Source: Elusimicrobium minutum Pei191 (lineage in GTDB: Bacteria; Elusimicrobiota; Elusimicrobia; Elusimicrobiales; Elusimicrobiaceae). From it: DNA of 64,000 nt. Where the stretch lies: the NCBI RefSeq assembly GCF_000020145.1, contig NC_010644.1, positions 806,001 through 870,000 of the forward strand, in the 5' to 3' direction. Each line of letters opens with the position of its first letter. Positions within the stretch are counted from its first letter, which is position 1. The position numbers and the translations under genes were made by a program. Below the pieces are notes generated by a model that searched no databases, was not told the origin of the DNA, and saw only the letters and a list, made by a program, of their open reading frames with translations. This document shows positions 58,418 through 64,000 of the stretch, piece after piece.

Positions 58418-59628
58418 TATTTTTTTCTTATTGGTTTGGATTTTATATCCACAAAAATACTGGCGGATAAAACCAGGCAAAAAATAACTATAAGCACTTT
58501 CATGGTATTGTTAAAACTAAGGCCGTTTATTAAAAAGGCTATTAAAAGTATACCCGCGGCTTCAAAAACCGCGCCTAAAGATATATAAAGACTTAAAATT
58601 TTTGCCCTCATAAATTCGGGTGTATTAAAGGTTAAAAATGTTGTCATAAGCGCGGCATAAGCGCCAAAAGGAATACCGCAAATAAAAGTAGCGCCAAGCA
58701 CTGTTGCCTTATTTACGTTAATAATAAACATAAGTATGGGAATTATATAGGCAAGGTAGTTTATTATAAGGATATATTTAAATTTAACCTTCCTGCCATA
58801 AGCGGCGTATAAAAGTCCGCCTATTAACATGCCCATGCCGAAAACGCTTTCCAAAAACCCAAAGAAAACCGAATTATAAGAATGTAAATTAACATAAGTG
58901 GGCAAAACTACAACTTCCCAAGAAGTTCCCAAAATAAAGAACGGCAACGTAAAAAGTATGGCCAAAAAAATATGTTTATGTTTTAAAACATATTTAAAAC
59001 CCCTTTTAAAACTTGATTTGGATTTATATTTAAGCCTGCGGTCCTTTCTTTTAATCATTTGAAGGCATAAAGCCACCGCTACGGAAAAAAACAATAAGCT
59101 CACCAAAACCGCCACGGGAATGCCAAACCACGCTATAACAAACCCGCCTATCAGGGGCGCTATAACCGTGGCGGTGCCGTTAACAGCTTCTCTGTAACCG
59201 AACGCCTTTGCCTGCGATACCCTTCCGTAACGTGCGTAAACGGGAATAACAGTTGTTCTTGCCACCTTACCGGGAGCATAACAAAAAGCGCTTAAAAATA
59301 TAATGAAAATAAGAAAATAAACAGGTATAAAATCATAAGCGGCTGTAAAAAATATAATAACCGTACAAAGCAATTGGCAGATATCGGAAATTAAAATAGT
59401 TCTTCGTGCGCCTAATTTTTCTATAGCCCAACCGCCGGTATAGGCGCCAAAAACGCCCGGCATCATCATGGCAAAAGCAACGCCTCCCAAAGCAAGCGGG
59501 CCTGAATTTGTAGATAAAATATACCAAGGCAAAACCAGCACCATGGTATAACGCGCCATGGCGGTGCTTCCTTCCATTGTAAGAAGGCGCGCCAGCGGCG
59601 CTTTATTAATTCTAAACCAAGATGCCAT
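58417..59628 (-). CDS. MFS transporter (exporter-like, 12 TM)
   Basis: A 403-residue major facilitator protein with about 12 membrane helices. The first-half motif (GAYTGGWAIEKLGARRTILISDI) is the loop 2-3 G-x-x-x-D-R/K-x-G-R-R/K signature. No co-transcribed regulator; substrate unknown, drug or metabolite efflux possible. The ATG at 59628 has no ribosome binding site and is seven bases after a TATAAT on the minus strand. Confidence 0.83.
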   Translation of the reverse strand: MASWFRINKAPLARLLTMEGSTAMARYTMVLVLPWYILSTNSGPLALGGVAFAMMMPGVFGAYTGGWAIEKLGARRTILISDICQLLCTVIIFFTAAYDFIPVYFLIFIIFLSAFCYAPGKVARTTVIPVYARYGRVSQAKAFGYREAVNGTATVIAPLIGGFVIAWFGIPVAVLVSLLFFSVAVALCLQMIKRKDRRLKYKSKSSFKRGFKYVLKHKHIFLAILFTLPFFILGTSWEVVVLPTYVNLHSYNSVFFGFLESVFGMGMLIGGLLYAAYGRKVKFKYILIINYLAYIIPILMFIINVNKATVLGATFICGIPFGAYAALMTTFLTFNTPEFMRAKILSLYISLGAVFEAAGILLIAFLINGLSFNNTMKVLIVIFCLVLSASIFVDIKSKPIRKK

Positions 59629-59635
59629 ATAAAAA

Positions 59636-59641
59636 ATTATA
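59636..59641 (-). promoter_or_regulatory. -10 for leaderless MFS transcript
   Basis: GCTATAAT on the minus strand, TATAAT ending seven bases before the ATG at 59628; no Shine-Dalgarno. Confidence 0.45.
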
Positions 59642-59656
59642 GCTTTTTAAAAAAAG

Positions 59657-59684
59657 AAAACCAAAGCGGTTAAACTTTGGTTTT
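59657..59684 (-). terminator. Terminator of the frameshifted pilin gene
   Basis: Stem AAAACCAAAG/CTTTGGTTTT followed on the minus strand by a T run. Confidence 0.75.
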
Positions 59685-59714
59685 AAAATTTAATAAATTC
59701 TATCTTAACAAAAT

Positions 59715-60204
59715 TTAATCAAACGAATAGGCCCATCCCTGTGAACCTGCCGCCCAACCACCGCCCTTGCCGCCGATACCCCGGCAGGTGGCTTTAGCGG
59801 CTTCCGTTTTAGCCACGCAAGTAAAATATCCGCCGAAATGCCTGTAAATATAATAATTTGTGGAGTCCGAAGTTCCGTTCCTTGTGGCTACCACTTCATA
59901 AGCTCCGGTAAAGCCGGCGTTTAAATTTCTTATATCAAAAGTAAAAGTTTTACCCTGTATTTTATTAACCGCGAGCTTTCGTGCCGGGTATTTCAATATC
60001 AAGACTGTCAAAGTCATTAGTTGGCACGCCTGTGGCTAAAAGATATCTGTCAACCGCGCCTGAAATGGCTTTAACTATTAAAAATGCTTCGGAAGCGCGC
60101 GATTTTTCAACAGTTTTATTATACTGCGGCAAAGCTATTGCCGCAAGTATACCGATAATTAAAACAACCACTAAAAGTTCTATTAGGGTAAATGCTTTAT
60201 TCAT
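59715..60204 (-). pseudogene. Type IV pilin-like gene with a single-base frameshift
   Basis: The start is MNKAFTLIELL at 60204. The first frame stops at 59965 after about 78 residues (EIPGTKARG). The second frame carries KLAVNKIQGKTFTFDIRNLNAGF...TCVAKTEAAKATCRGIGGKGGG to 59715, including the TCVA...C-x-x-GG family ending. Removing one base from the 3-base T tract at 59977-59979 (A on the minus strand) joins EIPGTK to LAVNKIQGK. Like the copy at 53431-53936, this could be phase variation, an assembly error or decay. Confidence 0.8.
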
Positions 60205-60300
60205 AATATTTAATATATAAACTTTAACAGTAAAAAGCAATTCAATTTCCAAAAAGGGACATATGAAACAATTTTTTGTATAATATGTCAAGGGCTTTTT

Positions 60301-60990
60301 ATGCAAAACACTGATAATGTAATAGAAAAATACAATAAAGTAATTACCCGCATACGAAACTCCGCAGAAGTAAGAAACCGTAATTTTAAAAGGATTAAAC
60401 CTATATTGGTAATAAAATACGCCAAAGACCTGGATGTTTTGGAACTTTTAGGTTTTTTGGGTGCCGCGAGCGCGGCCGAGTCCAAATTACAGGACGCGCA
60501 AAAACGCTGGAATAAAGACGAATTTAAAGCCTTGCGTAATAAAACGGCATTACATTTTATAGGCGCCTTACAAAAAAATAAAATCGCTAAAATAGTGAAC
60601 TTATTTGATTACATTGACTCCGTAGACACTATTGAACACGCCGAATTTATTAATGCAAAAGCTAAAGAACAGGGTAAAAAGGTTAACTGCCTGCTTCAGA
60701 TAAAACTTACTAAATCAGCCACGCAAAGCGGAGCTAACCCCCAAGACGTCCATACCCTGGTTGAACATATAAAAACTTTAGAACATATTAATTTAAAAGG
60801 TTTTATGGCTATAGCGCCGCAAGTTGAAAATATAGAGGATTTAAGACATCTCTTTAAAGAGATTAAAATTCTTAATGATAAAGAATTAGGCCCGGAAGCC
60901 GAGCTTTCTTTGGGGATGTCGAACGATTTTGAAACCGCGGTGGAAGAAGGTTCAACCATGCCGCGTATAGGAAGCGCAATTTTTGGTTAG
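60301..60990 (+). CDS. YggS-family PLP homeostasis protein
   Basis: A 229-residue PLP-binding protein (PLPBP/YggS). The PLP-Lys is K39 in ILVIKYAKD. Markers: LHFIGALQKNKI, DSVDTIEHA, VNCLLQIKL..ATQSG, GFMAIAPQ and the C-terminal LSLGMSNDFETAVEEGSTMPRIGSAIFG, which holds the SMGMSxD...GxTxxRxGxxIFG signature. It regulates PLP supply rather than catalysing. The motif KTH.P after Lys is replaced by YAKD. Followed 49 bases later by a DUF167 gene. Confidence 0.9.
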   Translation: MQNTDNVIEKYNKVITRIRNSAEVRNRNFKRIKPILVIKYAKDLDVLELLGFLGAASAAESKLQDAQKRWNKDEFKALRNKTALHFIGALQKNKIAKIVNLFDYIDSVDTIEHAEFINAKAKEQGKKVNCLLQIKLTKSATQSGANPQDVHTLVEHIKTLEHINLKGFMAIAPQVENIEDLRHLFKEIKILNDKELGPEAELSLGMSNDFETAVEEGSTMPRIGSAIFG

Positions 60991-61039
60991 AAGTTAAAGC
61001 CGAATCAAACCGGCCGGCCGTTTGGAGGTAAGAGGTAAA

Positions 61040-61303
61040 ATGATTATAAAAGTACGCGTAATACCGACAGCAGGTGAAAATGAGGTTGTAAGCAGAATAG
61101 GTAGTGTTTTAAGGGTAAAAGTTAAAACAAAAAGCATTGAAGATGAGGCAAACAACATCATACAATATTTTCTTGCGGAGTTTTTTGGCGTTGAAAATAA
61201 CTACATTAACATTGTTAAAGGCGCAAAAGGCAAGGAAAAAACGGTTGAAATAAGGGGTAAAAGCGAAGAGCATCTTAAAAAAGTAATGGATGCTATACCT
61301 TAA
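61040..61303 (+). CDS. DUF167 (YggU) family protein
   Basis: An 87-residue protein from the ATG at 61040, preceded by AGAGGTAA; the earlier TTG at 61022 is less likely. The family signature is IIKVRVIPTAGENEVVSRIG and the C-terminal IRGKSEEHLKKVM. YggU-like proteins (YggS-YggU neighbours) are of unknown function, and the yggS-yggU pairing seen here is common in bacteria. The gene ends before a terminator at 61340-61368. Confidence 0.88.
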   Translation: MIIKVRVIPTAGENEVVSRIGSVLRVKVKTKSIEDEANNIIQYFLAEFFGVENNYINIVKGAKGKEKTVEIRGKSEEHLKKVMDAIP

Positions 61304-61339
61304 AAGCGTTTAATGCTTAAAGGACGTCTTTAAATTATA

Positions 61340-61368
61340 AAAAAGTCCCTTAACAAGGGGCTTTTTTC
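61340..61368 (+). terminator. Terminator after the DUF167 gene
   Basis: Stem AAAAAGTCCCT/AGGGGCTTTTT followed by a T run. Confidence 0.8.
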
Positions 61369-61400
61369 ATTAGTATAATAGATTTAGAGGGTAAAAAACT

Positions 61401-62372
61401 ATGGCACAATATAAAGATTATTATAAAATTTTAGGCGTAAACAAAACTGCGTCGGAAACGGAAATAAAAAAAGCTTTTAAAACGGCTGCCCGCAAATACC
61501 ACCCGGATCTTCATAAAGACGCGGATAAAGCCACTATGACTGAAAAATTTAAAGACGTTAATGAAGCGTATGAAGTTTTGTCAGACAAACAAAAAAGGCA
61601 GGTTTATGACCAGCTTGGCCCAGATTACCAAAATCATGCCCGCTCAGGCGGCGGCACGGGGGGGTATTCCCGTTCTTACGGCAGTAACGGCCCGCAGGGA
61701 GGGCAATATCAGCAATATTACGGTAATATGGGCGGCGGATTCGGCGGCGGCAAACAAAATTTTTCAGGAGGTTTCGGCGCGGGTGATTTTAGTGATTTTT
61801 TCCAAAGTATATTCGGCGGAATGGGCGATTTTGGAGAAGCTGACTTCGGTACAAACAGTTTTGGTTCCATGAAAGGCCAGCCCGGCCAGCAAGCCGATGA
61901 GGCAGGCCTTTCAATTTCTTTGGAAGACGCCCACCGCGGCGGTAAAATGCAGCTTACTTTGCCTTCAGGTAAAACAGCAACAGTAAACATCCCCGCCGGA
62001 ATACGGGACGGACAAACCCTTAAACTTAAAGGCCTTGGCTCAACCGCCAGAAACGGCGCGCCAAGAGATCTATATTTAAAAATTTCTATTGAACCGCACG
62101 CAAGGTTTACCCACAATAAGCAGGATTTAGATATAAGGGTGCCCGTTATGCCCTGGACGGCGGTTTTGGGCGGACAGATAACAGTGCCAACCTTAGACGG
62201 CAACGTAAAAATAAAAATACCTGCCGGAACACAAAGCGGCAAAAGAATGAAATTAAGCGGCAAAGGGCTTGGCGGTAAAGGGGATTTATACGTTAAAATA
62301 ATAATAGACGTTCCTAAAGCGCCAACTGCTGAACAAATTAAACTTTTTGAAAAACTGCAAGAGATATCGTAA
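61401..62372 (+). CDS. DnaJ-family chaperone without zinc finger (CbpA-like)
   Basis: A 323-residue J-domain co-chaperone. The J domain (about 4-70) has YHPDLHKD (HPD). A long Gly/Phe-rich region (about 80-165, [13 protein letters not shown]) is followed by C-terminal domains with [26 protein letters not shown] and [17 protein letters not shown]. The Cys-rich zinc-finger of DnaJ is absent, so it is CbpA/DnaJ-type B. An AGTATAAT near 61374-61379 is a likely -10 after the terminator, with AGAGGGT as ribosome binding site. Its stop overlaps the start of a 45-residue basic protein. Confidence 0.92.
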   Translation: MAQYKDYYKILGVNKTASETEIKKAFKTAARKYHPDLHKDADKATMTEKFKDVNEAYEVLSDKQKRQVYDQLGPDYQNHARSGGGTGGYSRSYGSNGPQGGQYQQYYGNMGGGFGGGKQNFSGGFGAGDFSDFFQSIFGGMGDFGEADFGTNSFGSMKGQPGQQADEAGLSISLEDAHRGGKMQLTLPSGKTATVNIPAGIRDGQTLKLKGLGSTARNGAPRDLYLKISIEPHARFTHNKQDLDIRVPVMPWTAVLGGQITVPTLDGNVKIKIPAGTQSGKRMKLSGKGLGGKGDLYVKIIIDVPKAPTAEQIKLFEKLQEIS

Positions 62373-62509
62373 TGGATAGAGAAAACCACGTAAAACAAGA
62401 TGAATGGAGGTACACAACTTCCAATTCTAAAAGCAGAACAAAAGTAAAAAGGGCAAGGAATAAAGCCAAAAGAGTTCTGTCTAAAAAAGCTTTGCGTTCA
62501 GAAAAATAA
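62372..62509 (+). CDS. Small basic protein translationally coupled to DnaJ-like gene
   Basis: A 45-residue protein, rich in Lys and Arg (about one third), with no recognised domain: [20 protein letters not shown], then a highly basic C-terminal half. The ATG overlaps the last base of the dnaJ-like stop (TAATG), a typical coupling, and no ribosome binding site lies upstream. It could be an RNA/ribosome-binding protein or a chaperone accessory. Not annotated by size-limited gene finders. Confidence 0.55.
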   Translation: MDRENHVKQDEWRYTTSNSKSRTKVKRARNKAKRVLSKKALRSEK

Positions 62510-62530
62510 TAACAGCTTTTCTAGCGTATA

Positions 62531-62560
62531 AAACTCCCCGGGCTTACGCTCGGGGTTTCT
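62531..62560 (+). terminator. Terminator after the small basic protein
   Basis: Stem AAACTCCCCG(A)/(C)GGGGTTT with a T run, 22 bases after the stop. Confidence 0.75.
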
Positions 62561-62583
62561 TTTGTTTCAAAGCTTCGCTTTTT

Positions 62584-62644
62584 GATTTTACTCAACAACA
62601 AACAGCAATACCTCGCAGCGGCAAGGCGGAGGTATTGTAAAATC
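62584..62644. other. Nested inverted repeat between two terminators
   Basis: Outer arms GATTTTAC/GTAAAATC and inner arms CAATACCTC/GAGGTATTG enclose GCAGCGGCAAGGCG. It is not a known tRNA, SRP or tmRNA pattern and has no CDS in either strand. Position is between the terminator of the small basic protein and that of the ferritin-like gene. Confidence 0.5.
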
Positions 62645-62692
62645 AGGGGTCTATCCCATAGCGGATTACGCAGGCTGGGAGCATAGTCTCAT

Positions 62693-62720
62693 AAAAAAGC
62701 CCGCTTTAAGCGGGCTTTTT
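62693..62720. terminator. Bidirectional terminator at the ferritin-like gene
   Basis: Stem AAAAAAGCCCGCTT/AAGCGGGCTTTTT, beyond the ferritin-like stop. Confidence 0.8.
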
Positions 62721-62731
62721 GTTTTAAAAAC

Positions 62732-63235
62732 TTATTTCTTCTTAGCGTAGGAAATATCTTTAACAAGATCTTCTAAATCCTGTTCATGTTCAATTTCTTC
62801 TTCCATAATATGGCGCGCCATATGGGCCGTAATAATGTCTTTGCTTTTTGTCATATCAAAAAGTTCTTTGTATACGGAAATAGCCGCTCGCTCGCCTTTA
62901 ATATTTTGGTCAAGTAAAACCGTGGTATCGGGGTTTGAAGGCACCAGATATCCCGCTTTAGTTTTTTCATACCATTCTTTAGGTTCCAAAATAGGCGTTC
63001 CGCCTAAAGAAATAATTCTGTCCGCCACTCTTCCGGCGTGGTCAAGTTCTTCGGCGGCGTGCTCTTCAAGCTCTTTCTGTACGTCGGGTCTCATTAAACC
63101 TTCCGCCACTTTAGCCCCTACCCAATACTGATAATAGGCAAGCCATTCATCAGCAAAAGCACTGTTAAGTTTAGCTATAAGTTCTTCCGCATTTAAACCT
63201 GAATTTTTAACAATTTCTATGTCTTTTGTTCCCAT
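62732..63235 (-). CDS. Ferritin-like (bacterioferritin/Dps-like) protein
   Basis: A 167-residue four-helix-bundle protein. The di-iron ligand segments are FADEWLAYYQYWVGAK (Glu), EEHAAEELDHAGRVADRI (ExxH), GERAAISVYKELF (Glu) and HIMEEEIEHEQDLEDL (ExxH). It stores or oxidises iron, or protects against peroxide; the exact subfamily (bacterioferritin, DPSL or ferritin) cannot be settled. AAGGAGAGG precedes the ATG. It stands alone. Confidence 0.85.
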   Translation of the reverse strand: MGTKDIEIVKNSGLNAEELIAKLNSAFADEWLAYYQYWVGAKVAEGLMRPDVQKELEEHAAEELDHAGRVADRIISLGGTPILEPKEWYEKTKAGYLVPSNPDTTVLLDQNIKGERAAISVYKELFDMTKSKDIITAHMARHIMEEEIEHEQDLEDLVKDISYAKKK

Positions 63236-63366
63236 AAAATAACCTCTCCTTTTAATACAAACTAATTAAATAATTTAAATATTACCATTAAAAATCTATC
63301 TTGTAAACAGGGGAAATAATAAAAATGGAAAACAAAAAAGTGTTAGCATAAACTAAAATATTTTGT

Positions 63367-63372
63367 TATAAT
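63367..63372 (+). promoter_or_regulatory. Extended -10 promoter of the truncated secreted gene
   Basis: TG-T-TATAAT (TATAAT 63367-63372) with TTAGCA about 18 bases upstream; leader about 48 bases. Confidence 0.5.
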
Positions 63373-63426
63373 TAATATTCTTATCTTAAACTAACAAACA
63401 ACATATAAAAGGAGCCGCTTTTAAAC

Positions 63427-64000
63427 ATGACAAGATTTACCTCCGCTGTGCTTATAACCGTGCTGTTTTTAAACCTGCCCTTAACGGGCTTTGCCCGGGC
63501 AAAGAACCCCAAAATAGTAATGCTTGAGATTGACAGCATAAAACAGAAAATACAGAATTTAAATAAAGAACTTGCTTCTTTACAAGACTATCAGGAAAAG
63601 CTTCAAAAAGAATATGAGGAAAATTACGAAAGAAAAATAAATGCGGGCGCGGAAGAAAAAACCGCCCGCTACCTGGCTATTACCGAAACCACTGAAAGAA
63701 GTTTTGCCCAGGTTTTCGGGCAAACGCTTTTAATGCCGGGCAATATCCAGGCGCGTATTTGGTATACCGGTAAATTTATAAATATAAGTCACCCGATAAT
63801 GCAGGAAAAACTTATTTCCGCCGGGCAGGGGCTGTTTGTCATAATTACTTTGGGGGAAACTCTTAGAGGCATGCTTCTTATTGAAAAAGCGATAAGAACA
63901 AGCGGCGCCGCCGCCACACGCTTAAAATACGGCATAAAAGGCGCCAGCTGGATGCTTTTGGCGGCCACAGCAGTACACCAAACGATGACATTTTCCAAAG
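63427..64000 (+). CDS. Secreted coiled-coil protein, 5' part (runs off the window)
   Basis: About 191 residues are visible with no stop. The start MTRFTSAVLITVLFLNLPLTGFARA has a signal peptide cleaved near ARA, preceded by GGAG 12 bases upstream. Residues about 35-65 (IDSIKQKIQNLNKELASLQDYQEKLQKEYE) form a coiled coil. A later segment (about 130-175) is hydrophobic in two parts and may be membrane-linked. No family recognised. Confidence 0.75.
   Translation, partial: MTRFTSAVLITVLFLNLPLTGFARAKNPKIVMLEIDSIKQKIQNLNKELASLQDYQEKLQKEYEENYERKINAGAEEKTARYLAITETTERSFAQVFGQTLLMPGNIQARIWYTGKFINISHPIMQEKLISAGQGLFVIITLGETLRGMLLIEKAIRTSGAAATRLKYGIKGASWMLLAATAVHQTMTFSK

Noticed and set aside
61718-62398. 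226-codon frame antisense to the DnaJ-like gene
   Set aside because: Follows the Gly-rich repeat of the true gene as a Pro/Ser-rich shadow; no ribosome binding site.
62584-62644. SRP RNA or tRNA in the nested repeat
   Set aside because: No GGAA-type SRP loop, no acceptor/T-arm pattern, and wrong arm lengths.

Overview
The window is about 64 kb of chromosome at roughly 40% G+C. It most resembles a gut-type member of the Elusimicrobiota (Elusimicrobium-like). This is inferred from gene content: a fermentative, hydrogen-producing metabolism with two AdhE enzymes and [FeFe]-hydrogenases, several type IV pilin-like proteins sharing one N-terminus, and an outer-membrane OmpA protein implying a diderm envelope. 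There are no insertion sequences, rRNA genes, CRISPR arrays or intact prophages.

Layout. 1-6.3 kb (+): end of pyrF, two tandem M24 peptidases, efp, a secreted protein, a DUF192 protein, a possible outer-membrane barrel and two tandem paralogous membrane proteins. 6.4 kb: tRNA-Leu. 6.7-11.2 kb (-): rpsP-khpA-trmD-rplS (without rimM) and fmt-PASTA-rpe. 11.2-15.7 kb (-): a secreted 1486-residue protein of unknown function. 15.8-19.0 kb (-): SWIB protein, then aspartate aminotransferase-pckA. 19.4-28.0 kb (-): a redox operon, rex-adhE-APH kinase-thioredoxin-like ferredoxin-sensory [FeFe]-hydrogenase-PP2C phosphatase-catalytic [FeFe]-hydrogenase. 28-32.3 kb: LysR regulator, methyltransferase, a dockerin-like protein of foreign appearance, a decayed stretch and tRNA-Ser. 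32.3-37.4 kb: CapA-type lipoprotein, a folate pair (PTPS-like, folK), OmpA lipoprotein-like protein, flavoprotein, pilin, clpP. 37.8-41.7 kb: two secreted Cys-rich paralogs sharing an identical 387-bp block. 41.8-51.3 kb: guaA, glnA with a possible attenuated leader, a zinc-peptidase-like protein, a second adhE, a DEAD-box helicase and a lipoprotein. 51.3-64 kb: tRNA-Arg, divergent hydrolase/MFS genes, three further pilin loci plus a pilin remnant, apt, a sigma factor, MarR, CPBP and DUF2238 membrane proteins, an MFS exporter, a PLP-binding protein, a DnaJ-like chaperone, a ferritin-like protein and a truncated secreted protein.

How the genes work together. PEP carboxykinase, aspartate aminotransferase, two AdhE enzymes and the hydrogenases fit sugar or amino-acid fermentation that disposes of electrons as ethanol and H2. 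Rex (NADH) and the PAS-linked sensory hydrogenase with a phosphatase probably set the balance. GuaA, GlnA, Apt, PyrF and the folate genes are housekeeping. The surface repertoire (pilins, Cys-rich proteins, OmpA, dockerin-like protein) is the variable part. Three pilin loci are damaged (two by single-base frameshifts, one as a remnant with three stop codons), one transporter is frameshifted, and the Cys-rich pair looks recently recombined.

The most notable regulatory signal is a set of nine genes that have no Shine-Dalgarno sequence but have a -10-like hexamer 6 to 8 bases before the ATG. This predicts leaderless mRNAs, including one divergent pair that shares a palindromic -10 in a 23-bp gap. 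No database search was run. All family names come from motifs read by eye.
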